A stretch of DNA of 64,000 nt from Pandoraea fibrosis. GTDB lineage: Bacteria; Pseudomonadota; Gammaproteobacteria; Burkholderiales; Burkholderiaceae. Below the pieces are notes generated by a model, which did no database searches, was not told the DNA's origin, and saw only the letters and a program-made list of their open reading frames with translations. A program made the translations under genes and the position numbers. The number at the start of each line of letters is the position of its first letter. The stretch's first letter is position 1. The DNA lies in assembly GCF_000807775.2 (NCBI RefSeq), contig NZ_CP047385.1, positions 4,898,001-4,962,000 of the forward strand, read 5' to 3'. Of this stretch, positions 28,394 through 37,884 are shown one piece after another.

Positions 28394-30679
28394 TTACTGA
28401 CGCACGCAATCCACGAAGTATTCGGGGCGCCCGTCCACCTCCTCGACGACCAGACCGTGGATATCGGTATGGAAGCCCGGGAAACGCTCGTTGAAGTCGC
28501 GCGCGAAACGCAGGTACTCGATGATCGCGGCATTGAAGCGTTCGCCCGGAATCAGGAGCGGGATGCCCGGCGGGTACGGCGTGAGCAGCACGCTCGTCAC
28601 GCGGCCTTCGAGGTCGTCGATAGGCACCCGGTCGATCTGGCGGTGGGCCAGCTTCGAGAACGCGTCGGTCGGCTTCATCGCCGGTTGCATGTCCGAGAGA
28701 TACATCTCGGTCGTCACGCGTGCCACGTCGTTCGCCTTGTACACGCTGTGAATCTGATCGCACAGGTCACGCAGGCCGATGCGCTCGTAGCGCGGGAACT
28801 GCGCGACGAACTCGGGCAGCACGCGCCACAGCGGACGGTTGTGGTCGTAGTCGTCCTTGAACTGTTGAAGTTCGGTCACCATCGAGTTCCAGCGGCCCTT
28901 GGTGATGCCGATGGTGAACATGATGAAGAACGAATACAACCCGGTCTTTTCGACAATGATGCCGTGCTCGGCCAGATACTTGGTGACGATGGCCGCCGGA
29001 ATGCCGCTCTCGCCGAACTCGCCTTCCACGTCCAGCCCCGGCGTGATGATCGTCGCCTTGATCGGGTCGAGCATGTTGAAGCCGTCGGCCAGATCGCCGA
29101 AGCCGTGCCAGCGATCGTTCGCGCGCAGCACCCAGTCCTCGCGCTGAATCGTGCCTTCGTCGCCCAGATTTTCCGGGCCCCAGACCGAGAACCACCACGA
29201 ATCCCCGTACTCGCCTCCCACCTTGCGCATGGCGCGGCGGAAGTCGAGCGCCTCGACGATCGACTCCTCCACGAGCGCGGTGCCGCCCGGCGGCTCCATC
29301 ATCGCAGCCGCCACGTCGCACGACGCGATGATCGCGTACTGCGGCGACGTCGACGTGTGCATCAGATACGCCTCGTTGAAGCGGTAGGTATCGAACGTGC
29401 GAGCATCCGAGTCCTGCACCACGATCTGCGACGCCTGCGAGATACCGGCGAGCAGTTTGTGAGTCGAGTGCGTGGCGTAGATCGTCGCTTCCGACGAGCG
29501 CGGACGGCCTTCACCGATCGCGTGCATGTCGCGGTAGAACTCGTGAAACGCCGCGTGCGGCAGCCAGGCTTCATCGAAGTGCAGCGTGTCGATGTTGTTG
29601 CCCAGCACTTCCTTGATCATCTCGACGTTGTAGATCACGCCGTCATACGTGCTTTGCGTGATCGTCAGAATCCGTGGCTTGGCGTTCGGGTCGCGTTCGA
29701 GCACTTCGCGTGCGAACGGGTTCGCTTCGATCTTCGCGCGAATGACTTCCGGCTCGAACTCCGACTTCGGAATCGGGCCGATGATGCCGAGGTGATTGCG
29801 CGTCGGCGTGAGAAACACCGGCACGGCGCCCGTCATCGTGATCGCGTGCAGGATCGACTTGTGGCAGTTTCGATCGACCACGACGATGTCGCCCGGCGCC
29901 ACGGTGGCGTGCCACACGATCTTGTTCGAGGTCGACGTGCCGTTGGTCACGAAGAAAAGGTGATCCGCATTGAAAATGCGCGCGGCATTGCGCTCCGACG
30001 CGCCCACCGGACCGTTGTGGTCGAGCAGTTGGCCCAGTTCTTCCACCGCGTTGCATACGTCTGCGCGCAGCATGTTTTCGCCGAAGAACTGGTGGAACAT
30101 CTGGCCCACCGGGCTCTTCAGGAACGCCACACCGCCCGAGTGTCCCGGGCAATGCCACGAATACGAGCCGTCAGCCGCGTAGTGCGTGAGCGAGCGGAAG
30201 AACGGCGGCGGCAGCGAGTCGAGATACGACTTGGCTTCACGGATGATGTGACGCGCCACGAACTCCGGCGTGTCCTCGAACATGTGAATGAAGCCATGCA
30301 ACTCGCGCAGAATGTCGTTCGGGATGTGACGCGACGTGCGCGTCTCGCCGTACAGGAAAATCGGAATGTCCGGATTGCGACGGCGCACTTCCTGCACGAA
30401 GGCGCGCAGGTTGATGATGGCCAGCGCGAGTTCGCCTTCGCCCTCACCACCCGCTTCGCTCGAGAACGTGCCGAACTCGTCGTCGTCGATGGACAGGATG
30501 AAGCTCGACGCGCGGCTTGCCTGCTGCGCAAACGAGGTCAGGTCGCCGTAGCTCGTGAGGCCGTTGACTTCCATGCCCTCGGCTTCGATGGCCTCCGCCA
30601 AGGAACGAATTCCGGACCCGGAGATATTTTCGGAGCGGAAGTCCTCGTCAATGATGACGATCGGAAAACGGAATTTCAT
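28394..30679 (-). CDS. Orn/Lys/Arg decarboxylase, PLP-dependent (fold type I)
   Basis: A 761-residue cytoplasmic amino-acid decarboxylase with three parts: a response-regulator-like wing domain (1-~130, opening FRFPIVIIDEDF), the large PLP domain, and a C-terminal domain. Lys408 in YATHSTHKLLAG is the Schiff-base lysine, Asp369 in LHFDEAW binds the pyridine nitrogen, and TNGTSTSNKIV binds the phosphate. The ATG at 30679 has AAGGAAC upstream. The size and architecture match inducible or constitutive lysine, ornithine or arginine decarboxylases, and the substrate is not fixed by what I can see. It follows dcd on the same strand. Products would be cadaverine, putrescine or agmatine, used for acid resistance or polyamine supply. 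Confidence 0.9.
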   Translation of the reverse strand: MKFRFPIVIIDEDFRSENISGSGIRSLAEAIEAEGMEVNGLTSYGDLTSFAQQASRASSFILSIDDDEFGTFSSEAGGEGEGELALAIINLRAFVQEVRRRNPDIPIFLYGETRTSRHIPNDILRELHGFIHMFEDTPEFVARHIIREAKSYLDSLPPPFFRSLTHYAADGSYSWHCPGHSGGVAFLKSPVGQMFHQFFGENMLRADVCNAVEELGQLLDHNGPVGASERNAARIFNADHLFFVTNGTSTSNKIVWHATVAPGDIVVVDRNCHKSILHAITMTGAVPVFLTPTRNHLGIIGPIPKSEFEPEVIRAKIEANPFAREVLERDPNAKPRILTITQSTYDGVIYNVEMIKEVLGNNIDTLHFDEAWLPHAAFHEFYRDMHAIGEGRPRSSEATIYATHSTHKLLAGISQASQIVVQDSDARTFDTYRFNEAYLMHTSTSPQYAIIASCDVAAAMMEPPGGTALVEESIVEALDFRRAMRKVGGEYGDSWWFSVWGPENLGDEGTIQREDWVLRANDRWHGFGDLADGFNMLDPIKATIITPGLDVEGEFGESGIPAAIVTKYLAEHGIIVEKTGLYSFFIMFTIGITKGRWNSMVTELQQFKDDYDHNRPLWRVLPEFVAQFPRYERIGLRDLCDQIHSVYKANDVARVTTEMYLSDMQPAMKPTDAFSKLAHRQIDRVPIDDLEGRVTSVLLTPYPPGIPLLIPGERFNAAIIEYLRFARDFNERFPGFHTDIHGLVVEEVDGRPEYFVDCVRQ

Positions 30680-30783
30680 TGGCGTTCCTTCGACAAAAGA
30701 ACGAGCCACGGTCCAACATGGCCGTGGCTCTTGGGCAGTGCGATATGGAGGATGCTCACCGGTGGCGAGTCGAGCGTAGCAGG

Positions 30784-31353
30784 CTAGGTTTTCGGCAGCG
30801 TGACACCACGCTGTCCCTGATACTTGCCGCCGCGATCCTTGTACGAGGTCTCGCAGACTTCGTCGGATTCGAAGAACAGCACCTGAGCCACGCCTTCGTT
30901 GGCGTAGATCTTGGCCGGCAGCGGCGTCGTGTTCGAGAACTCCAGCGTCACGTAGCCCTCCCACTCGGGTTCGAACGGCGTGACGTTCACGATGATGCCG
31001 CAACGGGCATACGTCGACTTGCCCAGGCACACGGTGAGCACGCTGCGCGGAATGCGGAAGTACTCGACGGTGCGCGCCAGCGCGAACGAGTTCGGCGGGA
31101 TGATGCAGACATCGCTCTCGACATCGACAAAGGACTTCTCGTCGAAATTCTTCGGATCGACGATCGTCGAATTGATGTTCGTGAAGACCTTGAATTCAGG
31201 CGCACAGCGGATATCGTAGCCGTAACTCGACGTGCCGTAGCTGACGATCTTCTGCCCGTCTTGGGAGTACCGGATCTGCGACGGCTCGAAGGGCTCGATC
31301 ATGCCGTGCTCTTCGGCCATTCGCCGGATCCATTTATCGGACTTGATGCTCAT
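30784..31353 (-). CDS. dcd: dCTP deaminase
   Basis: A 189-residue enzyme deaminating dCTP to dUTP, which supplies dTMP synthesis. The motifs [37 protein letters not shown] and the terminal [13 protein letters not shown] are all typical. The catalytic Glu is in VTLEFSN. ATG 31353 gives the family start [27 protein letters not shown]. The frame extends to 31437 without conservation. It lies between apbC and the decarboxylase on the same strand, with gaps of about 100 bp on each side. Confidence 0.97.
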   Translation of the reverse strand: MSIKSDKWIRRMAEEHGMIEPFEPSQIRYSQDGQKIVSYGTSSYGYDIRCAPEFKVFTNINSTIVDPKNFDEKSFVDVESDVCIIPPNSFALARTVEYFRIPRSVLTVCLGKSTYARCGIIVNVTPFEPEWEGYVTLEFSNTTPLPAKIYANEGVAQVLFFESDEVCETSYKDRGGKYQGQRGVTLPKT

Positions 31354-31412
31354 GTGTGGGCCTGAACTGGCGTAGTACGTGAAAAAGTGGGCGTATTTTA
31401 CGCGATTGTTGC

Positions 31413-31440
31413 GGTGCGGTGATTTTTTCACACGCACCGC
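31413..31440. terminator. Stem-loop between apbC and dcd
   Basis: GGTGCG plus GTGA (to 31422) can pair with TCAC and CGCACC (31428 onward) around a T6 loop, just after the apbC stop. There is no T run on the minus strand after the stem, so it is a weak terminator candidate. Confidence 0.3.
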
Positions 31441-31455
31441 CCCGGCGCCCTCGTT

Positions 31456-32538
31456 TTACGTGTTCTGCACGACGATCGACGGGAACTTGCTCGTCATGTC
31501 CTTCTGCTTGGCCGCGATCTTCACCGCCACTTTGCGGGCGATGGCCTTGTAAAGCTCGGCCACACGACCGTCCGGGTCGCCCACCACGCTCGGCATGCCG
31601 GCGTCCGCATGCACCCGGATGCTCATCTCCAGCGGCAGCTTGCCCAGCAGGTCGACGTCGAAATCGTGGCTCATGCGCTCGCCGCCGCCCACCCCGAAGA
31701 TCGGCTCTTCATGACCGCAGTTCGAGCAGATATGCAGACTCATGTTCTCGATCAGGCCCAGAATCGGCACGCCGACCTTCTCGAACATCTTGAGCCCCTT
31801 GCGCGCGTCGAGCAACGCGAGGTCCTGTGGCGTGGTGACGATGACCGCGCCCGTGACCGGCACCTTCTGCGCCAGCGTGAGCTGAATGTCGCCCGTGCCC
31901 GGCGGCATGTCGACGATCAGATAGTCGAGGTCGTGCCAGTTGGTCTGATTGAGGAGTTGCTCGAGCGCCTGCGTGACCATCGGGCCGCGCCAGACCATCG
32001 GATTGTCCGGCTCGATCAGAAACCCGATGGAGCTGGCCTGCAGGCCGTGGCCGACCATCGGTTCGAGCGTCTTGCCGTCCTTGGACTCGGGTTTGCCGTG
32101 AATGCCCAGCAGCGTAGGCAGGGACGGGCCATAGATGTCGGCATCGAGAATGCCGACGTTGGCGCCCTCGGCGGCAAGGGCCAGCGCCAGGTTCACGGCC
32201 GTGGTGCTCTTGCCCACACCGCCCTTGCCCGACGCCACCGCCACGATGTTCTTCACGTTGGGCAGGAGCTTCACACCGCGCTGCACCGCATGCGACACGA
32301 TTTTCTGGCTGATTTCGACCGCCACGCGCTCGACGCCGGGCAGTTTGCCAACGGCTTCGGTGACGCGGGCACGCATCGCTTCGAACTGACTCTTGGCGGG
32401 ATAACCGAATTCGATCTGAATGCCGACGTGGCCATGCTCGGCCGCGACCTGTTTCACATACTTCCCGGCGATCAGATCGAGTCCCGTATCGGGATCGACG
32501 ATGCCACGCAGCACTTCATTGATTTGGGCAACTTCCAT
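31456..32538 (-). CDS. apbC: Iron-sulfur carrier P-loop ATPase (Mrp/ApbC)
   Basis: A 360-residue Mrp/NBP35-family protein that binds and transfers Fe-S clusters. An N-terminal MIP18-like (DUF59) domain (about 1-85) precedes the ATPase. The deviant Walker A GKGGVGKS is at 104-111, with DADIYGPSLPTLLG (switch) and DMPPGTGDIQLTL (Walker B region). The cluster-binding CxxC is HICSNCGHEEPIFG. ATG 32538 gives MEVAQINEVLRGIVDPDTG. In several genomes it lies next to metG, and here metG is divergent with an OmpA-type lipoprotein gene inserted between. Confidence 0.94.
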   Translation of the reverse strand: MEVAQINEVLRGIVDPDTGLDLIAGKYVKQVAAEHGHVGIQIEFGYPAKSQFEAMRARVTEAVGKLPGVERVAVEISQKIVSHAVQRGVKLLPNVKNIVAVASGKGGVGKSTTAVNLALALAAEGANVGILDADIYGPSLPTLLGIHGKPESKDGKTLEPMVGHGLQASSIGFLIEPDNPMVWRGPMVTQALEQLLNQTNWHDLDYLIVDMPPGTGDIQLTLAQKVPVTGAVIVTTPQDLALLDARKGLKMFEKVGVPILGLIENMSLHICSNCGHEEPIFGVGGGERMSHDFDVDLLGKLPLEMSIRVHADAGMPSVVGDPDGRVAELYKAIARKVAVKIAAKQKDMTSKFPSIVVQNT

Positions 32539-32627
32539 GTGGTCTCTCGCTCTGTCGAGGCACGCCAGGCAAGCCCCGGCGGGCGCTAACAACTTGTAAC
32601 ATCCATGGCGCACGCTCTCGATTAGCA

Positions 32628-32752
32628 TGCGAGGCGCGCGTGTTTTGGGGAACCAGCCGTCGCGGCAAACTGTCCTTGCCTGCGGTCGACACTCAGCGCT
32701 ATTGTAAAAGACGGCGCGCCCTCAGGCTCAAAACCCCTGCGAGGCGCGCGTG
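32628..32752. repeat. 15-bp direct repeat upstream of the OmpA-type lipoprotein gene
   Basis: TGCGAGGCGCGCGTG occurs at 32628-32642 and again at 32738-32752, 110 bp apart, in the divergent intergenic region between apbC and the lipoprotein gene. The function is unknown. It could be regulatory or a chance GC-rich duplication. Confidence 0.4.
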
Positions 32753-32812
32753 CTTCGACGAAGTGCTCACGCGTTGTTTCATGACTGCAAGCTAATCGAG
32801 AAGGAGCCTTAA

Positions 32813-33472
32813 ATGAATAAGAACACTCTGCGCGCTTCGGCGCTCGTCCTGGCCGTTGCCGCCATGCTGGCCGGATGCCAGACCGAGCAGGGCACGAACA
32901 CTGCGGTCGGTACCGGCGTCGGTGCGGCAGTCGGCGCAGGTCTGGGCAACCTCATCGGTGGCAACACCACCGGCACGCTGATCGGCGCTGCCGTGGGCGC
33001 CGCCGCAGGCGGTGCAACGGGCTACAACTGGGGCGCCATCAAGAACAAACTCGGCGGCCACACCGCCGGCACCGGCACCACCATCTCCGAACAGCCGGAC
33101 GGCTCGCTCAAGGTCGCCGTCCCGAGTGACGTGACGTTCGATACCGGTCGCGCCGACATCAAGCCGAACTTCCGCGCCGTGCTCGACGACGTCGCCGCTT
33201 CGCTCAACCAGAACCCGGGCATTACCGCCAACGTCGTCGGCCATACCGACAGCACGGGCGGCGACCGGATCAACGTGCCCCTCTCGCAAAACCGGGCGGC
33301 CAACGTTATTCAGTATCTGAACAGCCGGGGCGTTGCCATGAACCGCATGAGCGGCACGGGCGTGGCCTCGAGCCAGCCGGTCGCGTCCGATGCCACGGCC
33401 GAAGGGCGTGCCCAGAACCGTCGCGTCGAAATCCTGCTGCACGCACCGAATCAGCAGGCGCCGCGCGGCTAA
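32813..33472 (+). CDS. OmpA-family lipoprotein with glycine zipper (YiaD-like)
   Basis: A 219-residue outer-membrane lipoprotein. The signal ends with lipobox LAGC (Cys22). Residues about 30-75 form two glycine-zipper helices (GTGVGAAVGAGLGNLIGG and GTLIGAAVGAAAGGATGY). An OmpA C-terminal peptidoglycan-binding domain fills the rest (about 100-210), with VGHTDSTGGDRINVPLSQNRA and GRAQNRRVEI. It should tether the outer membrane to peptidoglycan. AGAAGGAG lies 9 bp before the ATG. It appears monocistronic, with a hairpin at 33505. Confidence 0.93.
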   Translation: MNKNTLRASALVLAVAAMLAGCQTEQGTNTAVGTGVGAAVGAGLGNLIGGNTTGTLIGAAVGAAAGGATGYNWGAIKNKLGGHTAGTGTTISEQPDGSLKVAVPSDVTFDTGRADIKPNFRAVLDDVAASLNQNPGITANVVGHTDSTGGDRINVPLSQNRAANVIQYLNSRGVAMNRMSGTGVASSQPVASDATAEGRAQNRRVEILLHAPNQQAPRG

Positions 33473-33504
33473 TCGGCTCGCCTGCGCAAGTTGTGGTTGC
33501 AAAC

Positions 33505-33528
33505 GCATGCCCGGTCCGCCGGGCATGC
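33505..33528 (+). terminator. Stem-loop after the OmpA-type lipoprotein gene
   Basis: GCATGCCCGG and CCGGGCATGC form a perfect 10-bp stem with loop TCCG, 32 bp after the stop. No T run follows, so it may be a 3'-end stabiliser as much as a terminator. Confidence 0.5.
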
Positions 33529-33625
33529 CGCATTTGGGGCCCTCCGGCATCCGCATGGTGCAACGCAGCATCGAAACTCTGCACATGGGTTGAACTAAAC
33601 CGCCGTCATACCGCTCAGACCCTTC

Positions 33626-33716
33626 GGAAGTGCCTACCGTGGGCGCTTCCATCTCCTCTTTGTTATTGACGTTACGTGTGCCTAGTTATGCCGGAACCTG
33701 GTTCCGGCTTTTTTTT
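33626..33716 (+). ncRNA. Possible small RNA ending in an intrinsic terminator
   Basis: Lies in the 386-bp gap between the lipoprotein gene and metG. GGAAGTGCC (33626-33634) pairs with GGCGCTTCC (33642-33650), with one G-U pair. A single-stranded pyrimidine-rich stretch (ATCTCCTCTTTG...) follows, and then a strong terminator (GCCGGAACC/GGTTCCGGC at 33690-33708) with eight Ts. No open frame fits. It could instead be the 3' end of the lipoprotein mRNA or a metG leader attenuator. The 5' end is not determined, and the listed start is only the first hairpin. Confidence 0.4.
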
Positions 33717-33814
33717 GGCCGCGCCACCCGGCACGGGCGCCTGACAACGACCGGCCCCTCGCGCAGACTCCCCCTCCCGGGACGCCCGGTTGGGCGTCTT
33801 CCCGCCCCGCCTGC

Positions 33815-33820
33815 TAGAAT
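33815..33820 (+). promoter_or_regulatory. -10-like TAGAAT upstream of metG
   Basis: TAGAAT 39 bp before the metG ATG, after the intrinsic terminator at 33716. No convincing -35 at standard spacing. Position supports a metG promoter. Confidence 0.35.
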
Positions 33821-33858
33821 CCTCCTTTCCCCGTCCCTTCAACACACAATCGATCCTC

Positions 33859-35970
33859 ATGTCCCGCCGCATTCTTGTCACCTCCGCCCTGCCGTACGCC
33901 AATGGCCAGATTCACATCGGTCACCTGGTGGAATACATCCAGACAGATATCTGGGTACGGTTCATGCGGATGCAGGGCAATGAGGTCTATTACGTGGGTG
34001 CGGACGATACGCACGGCACGCCGGTCATGCTGCGCGCCGAGAAGGAAGGCCTCACGCCCAAGCAACTGATCGAGCGTGTCTGGAAAGAACACAAGCGCGA
34101 CTTCGATAGCTTCGGCATTTCGTTCGATAACTACTATTCGACGGATTCGGAAGAGAACCGTGAATTGTCGGAAAGCGTGTATCTCGCCCTGAAGGAACAG
34201 GGGCTGATTGAAGCGCGCGATATCGAACAAGCTTACGACCCGGTCAAGGAAATGTTCCTGCCGGACCGCTTCATCAAGGGCGAATGTCCGAAATGCGGCG
34301 CCAAGGACCAATACGGCGATTCATGCGAAGTCTGCGGCTCGACCTACGCGCCGACCGACCTGCTCAACCCGTATTCGGTTGTCTCGGGCGCCACGCCGGT
34401 GCGCAAGACGTCCACGCATTACTTCTTCAAGCTCTCGGACAAGCGCTGCGAGCAGTTCCTGCGCAAGTGGGTGGCGGGCCTCGCCCAGCCCGAAGCGGCC
34501 AACAAGATGAAGGAATGGCTCGGCGAAGACGGCGAGTCGACGCTGGCCGACTGGGATATCTCGCGCGACGCCCCTTACTTCGGCTTCGAGATTCCGGGCG
34601 CGCCGGGCAAGTACTTCTATGTGTGGCTCGACGCGCCGGTCGGCTATTACGCCAGCTTCAAGCATCTGTGCGCGCAGCGCGGCCTGAACTTCGACGAATG
34701 GGTCAAGCCGGGCTCGACGACCGAGCAGTATCACTTCATCGGCAAGGACATCCTGTATTTCCACACGCTGTTCTGGCCCGCCATGCTCGAATTCTCGGGT
34801 CATCGCACGCCGACCAACGTGTTCGCCCACGGCTTCCTGACGGTGGACGGCCAGAAGATGTCGAAGTCGCGCGGCACGTTCATCACGGCGCAGAGCTTCA
34901 TCGACACGGGCCTCAATCCTGAGTGGCTGCGCTATTACATCGGCGCCAAGCTGAGCAACACGATGGAAGACATCGACCTGAACCTCGATGACTTCATCGC
35001 CCGCGTGAACAGCGACCTGGTCGGCAAGTACGTGAACATTGCCAGCCGTGCCGCGGGCTTCCTCATCAAGCGCTTCGACGGCCGCGTGTCGCCGGACGCC
35101 ATGCAGGCACCGTTGCTCGGCCAGTTGCGTGCCGTCGCCCCGCAGATCGCCGCGCATTACGAAGCCCGCGAGTTCGGCAAGGCGCTGCGTCTGGTGATGG
35201 AACAGGCCGACGCGGTGAACAGCTACGTCGACACGGTCAAGCCGTGGGATCTCGCGAAGGACCCCGCGCAGGCTGCCGCGCTGCATGAGGCTTGCTCGGT
35301 ATGCCTCGAGGCCTTCCGTCTGCTCACGCTGTACCTCAAGCCGGTGTTGCCCGTGACGGCCGAAGCCGTCGAGCGTTTCCTGAACATCGCGCCGCAAGCG
35401 TGGCAGGACGTGAACCGCGCGCTCACCGCCGACACGGCCATCACGGCGTACAAGCATCTGATGACACGCGTTGAAGGCAAGCAAGTCGAAGCGCTGCTCG
35501 CGGCCAACCGCGACTCGCTGCAGGCGAGTGCGCCGGCCACGGAGGCGGCCGCTGCCAAGGGCAAGGCCGCCAAGGCTGAAAAGACGACCGAGAAAGCCGG
35601 GAAGGCCGACAAGGGAGCGGACGACGGTGTCATCACCATCGACGACTTCGCGAAGATCGATCTGCGTATCGCGCGCATCGTCGATTGCAAGGCCGTCGAA
35701 GGGTCGGACAAGCTGCTCCAGCTCACGCTCGATGCCGGCGAAGCGCAAACGCGCAACGTCTTCTCCGGGATCAAGTCGGCTTACCCGCAGCCGGAAGTGC
35801 TGGTGGGCAAGCTCACGGTGATGGTCGCCAATCTCGCGCCGCGCAAGATGAAGTTCGGGGTGTCCGAAGGCATGGTGCTCGCGGCGTCGGCCGCCGACGA
35901 GAAAGCCGAACCGGGCATCTACATCCTGGAGCCGCACAACGGCGCGAAGCCGGGCATGCGCGTCAAGTAA
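33859..35970 (+). CDS. metG: Methionyl-tRNA synthetase
   Basis: A 703-residue class I aminoacyl-tRNA synthetase charging tRNA-Met. The HIGH motif is at 19-22 in [10 protein letters not shown] and KMSKS in [14 protein letters not shown] zinc knuckle [17 protein letters not shown] marks the MetG1 type. After the anticodon-binding domain, an Ala/Lys-rich linker ([20 protein letters not shown] region, about 555-590) joins a C-terminal EMAP-II-like tRNA-binding/dimerisation domain ([18 protein letters not shown] ... MVLAAS). ATG 33859 gives [16 protein letters not shown]. Followed by a bidirectional terminator. Confidence 0.98.
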   Translation: MSRRILVTSALPYANGQIHIGHLVEYIQTDIWVRFMRMQGNEVYYVGADDTHGTPVMLRAEKEGLTPKQLIERVWKEHKRDFDSFGISFDNYYSTDSEENRELSESVYLALKEQGLIEARDIEQAYDPVKEMFLPDRFIKGECPKCGAKDQYGDSCEVCGSTYAPTDLLNPYSVVSGATPVRKTSTHYFFKLSDKRCEQFLRKWVAGLAQPEAANKMKEWLGEDGESTLADWDISRDAPYFGFEIPGAPGKYFYVWLDAPVGYYASFKHLCAQRGLNFDEWVKPGSTTEQYHFIGKDILYFHTLFWPAMLEFSGHRTPTNVFAHGFLTVDGQKMSKSRGTFITAQSFIDTGLNPEWLRYYIGAKLSNTMEDIDLNLDDFIARVNSDLVGKYVNIASRAAGFLIKRFDGRVSPDAMQAPLLGQLRAVAPQIAAHYEAREFGKALRLVMEQADAVNSYVDTVKPWDLAKDPAQAAALHEACSVCLEAFRLLTLYLKPVLPVTAEAVERFLNIAPQAWQDVNRALTADTAITAYKHLMTRVEGKQVEALLAANRDSLQASAPATEAAAAKGKAAKAEKTTEKAGKADKGADDGVITIDDFAKIDLRIARIVDCKAVEGSDKLLQLTLDAGEAQTRNVFSGIKSAYPQPEVLVGKLTVMVANLAPRKMKFGVSEGMVLAASAADEKAEPGIYILEPHNGAKPGMRVK

Positions 35971-36028
35971 GCTCGCAAACGCCATACCGGGAAAGGTGAG
36001 CCGCGCTTCGTCGCGGCGCCCTTCTCTA

Positions 36029-36076
36029 GCAAAACACCCCGGTGTCGGACCTGTGTCCGGCGCCGGGGTGTTTTGC
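36029..36076. terminator. Bidirectional terminator between metG and the methyltransferase
   Basis: Outer arms GCAAAACACCCCGG (36029-36042) and CCGGGGTGTTTTGC (36063-36076) are perfectly complementary, with an inner GTCGGAC/GTCCGGC stem. A and T runs on both flanks suit the convergent genes. Confidence 0.9.
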
Positions 36077-36114
36077 TTTACGTCACCGTTGTGCCGCCGA
36101 ACGGTGCATGCGCT

Positions 36115-36843
36115 CTAGCGCGACGCCGACACCATCAACATCATCGGACGCTCCAGTTCTTCGGCCAGCGACGGCGTCTCACGAATCTGATCGACGGTCG
36201 GCGCAAACTCATCGACCTTTCGAATCCGGAAGCCCGCAGCGATGAGCGCGTTCAGCGTCGTGCCCAGCGTGCGGTGGTACTTCAGCACGCCTTTGGCAAA
36301 CCAGTCGGTATGGCGCTCACCTTCGATGGCGTATCCGTTGACCGGCCATGTCTTGCGGCCGTCTTCATCGGCGATCCAGTGCGGGTGAGCCGCCGCCATG
36401 AAGACCGGGTGCTCGATGGTGAAGACGAAGTGCCCTTCAGGCGCGAGGCCCGTGTGAATCGCACGCACGAGACGCGCAAAATCGCGCACATAGTGGAAGG
36501 TCAACGCGCTATAGGCGAGATCGAACGACGCCGGCGGCAGGTCGAGCGTGTCGAGATCGGCGATACGGAACGCAATGGCCGTGTCAGACGTGCTGGCCCT
36601 CGCGCGATCGATCATGTTCTGCGACAGGTCGAGTCCGAGGACGGACGCCGCCCCCTGCTCGCGCATCCAGCGCGATGCCCAGCCGAAGCCACAGCCGAGA
36701 TCGACCACGCGTTTGCCTTGCAAATCGGGCAGCATCGCTCTGATGGCGGGCCACTCGGGCGCACCGTCCAGCCCGTGCACCTGACGCGGCAACTGGCTGT
36801 AGCCGGCGAAAAAATCGGGATTGTCGTAGATGTTCTGAGCCAT
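36115..36843 (-). CDS. Class I SAM-dependent methyltransferase
   Basis: A 242-residue methyltransferase of the Methyltransf_11/UbiE-like class. SAM-binding motif I is VVDLGCGFGWASRW (about 46-59), followed by VLGLDLSQNMIDRA (motif post-I, acidic end of strand 2) and DLAYSALTFHYV (motif II region). No substrate-specific motif is recognised. Small-molecule methylation is most likely. It is flanked by the metG terminator and an Lrp-family gene on the same strand 115 bp upstream, and the two could be co-regulated. Function beyond the fold is unknown. Confidence 0.85.
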   Translation of the reverse strand: MAQNIYDNPDFFAGYSQLPRQVHGLDGAPEWPAIRAMLPDLQGKRVVDLGCGFGWASRWMREQGAASVLGLDLSQNMIDRARASTSDTAIAFRIADLDTLDLPPASFDLAYSALTFHYVRDFARLVRAIHTGLAPEGHFVFTIEHPVFMAAAHPHWIADEDGRKTWPVNGYAIEGERHTDWFAKGVLKYHRTLGTTLNALIAAGFRIRKVDEFAPTVDQIRETPSLAEELERPMMLMVSASR

Positions 36844-36958
36844 AAGATTTTTCCGGGCGATGGCGTCGGGAATGTTTCGAGCAGGTCACCCAAACGTGGC
36901 GGCTTGCGGCACGTTTCGCGTCCGTCGGCACATCGTCAGGCCGGTCTCGTGCTGCGGG

Positions 36959-37420
36959 CTAGCGCAGATGATCCACCGGCAACGCGGTCGTGAACTTCAC
37001 CGTTTCCATGGAAAAGCTCGCACTGATGTCCTGCAGATCGGCCACGCGGATGAGTTTTTTGTAGAAACGATCATATGCCGCGATGTCCGGCAGGTAGACC
37101 TTGAGCAGATAGTCGATCTCGCCCGCCATGCGGTGAATCTCAACGATTTCAGGCAATTCCCGCGCACCAGCCACGAAGCGGACCATCCAGTCCTCGCTGT
37201 GTGTTGCCGCCTTGATGAATACGAACGCCGTCACCCGCAGATCGAGCTGTTGCGGGTCGCACAGCGTGACCTGCCCCGTGATGACGCCGTTCTCGCGCAG
37301 GCGCTGCACCCGCCGCCAGCAAGGTGTCGGCGAAAGGTGAACCGCCTCGGCCAGTTCGCCCAACGAACGCGAGGCATCGGCTTGCAGGTTTTCGAGAATT
37401 GCGAGGTCGGTTTTGTCCAC
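36959..37420 (-). CDS. Lrp/AsnC-family transcriptional regulator
   Basis: A 153-residue regulator with an N-terminal winged HTH (about 3-62: DKTDLAILENLQADASRSLGEL, then LSPTPCWRRVQRLRENGVI) and a C-terminal RAM ligand-binding/oligomerisation domain (about 70-145, with VRFVAGARELPEIVEIHRMAGEIDYLLKVYLPD). The GTG at 37420 after GGGGGG is preferred over a TTG at 37450, because family proteins begin at this point. Divergent from the DUF6356 gene at 37538. That 117-bp AT-rich gap is a likely operator region, so the DUF6356 gene may be its target. Confidence 0.92.
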   Translation of the reverse strand: MDKTDLAILENLQADASRSLGELAEAVHLSPTPCWRRVQRLRENGVITGQVTLCDPQQLDLRVTAFVFIKAATHSEDWMVRFVAGARELPEIVEIHRMAGEIDYLLKVYLPDIAAYDRFYKKLIRVADLQDISASFSMETVKFTTALPVDHLR

Positions 37421-37537
37421 GATAGCCCCCCGGGAGGAAAATTTTTCCAAATCCTACCCGATTTGACGAAAAGTTTAAAAGCCTTTACCCAACCTCGGCG
37501 GGTAAACTTCAGAAACATTCCGAAAACAGGGGCCATC

Positions 37538-37813
37538 ATGAAAATCTTTACTCAACACCCCGCCTCGGTCGGCGAAAACTACCTCCAGCACATGGGATCG
37601 GCACTATCGTTCGCGCTGCCGTTGCTCGGGGCGTTTCTGGCCTGTCTCGTGCATGCACTGCTGCCGTTTCTGTTCGCGAAGACGGGGAGCAGGATCATCA
37701 CTCGGCTGCACGATCGCATGGTGACAAACCGTCATCGGCACGCCCAGCAAACCGCTGAGGCCAATCCAGCAGCGCAACCGGCCACTATCGAGCAGACGCA
37801 GGCAACGCGTTGA
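37538..37813 (+). CDS. Small membrane protein, DUF6356 family
   Basis: A 91-residue protein opening MKIFTQHPASVGENYLQHMGSALSFALPLLGAFLACLVHALLPFLFAKTGS, the conserved core of the small DUF6356 family, with one hydrophobic helix (about 22-48). A cytoplasmic Gln/Ala-rich tail follows and ends the protein. The function of the family is not known to me. GGGGCC lies 5 bp before the ATG. Divergently paired with the Lrp-family regulator, which suggests control by it. Confidence 0.75.
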   Translation: MKIFTQHPASVGENYLQHMGSALSFALPLLGAFLACLVHALLPFLFAKTGSRIITRLHDRMVTNRHRHAQQTAEANPAAQPATIEQTQATR

Positions 37814-37884
37814 GCGCCCTCGCAGCGCTGGCCGCTCAGATCTCCCGCATCGCCCCGATCGTTCGCACCGTTCGCGTCGCCGGT

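Noticed and set aside
28115..30787. 890-codon plus-strand frame opposite the amino-acid decarboxylase
   Set aside because: Antisense shadow. Its start lies in non-coding DNA and it has no recognisable domain.
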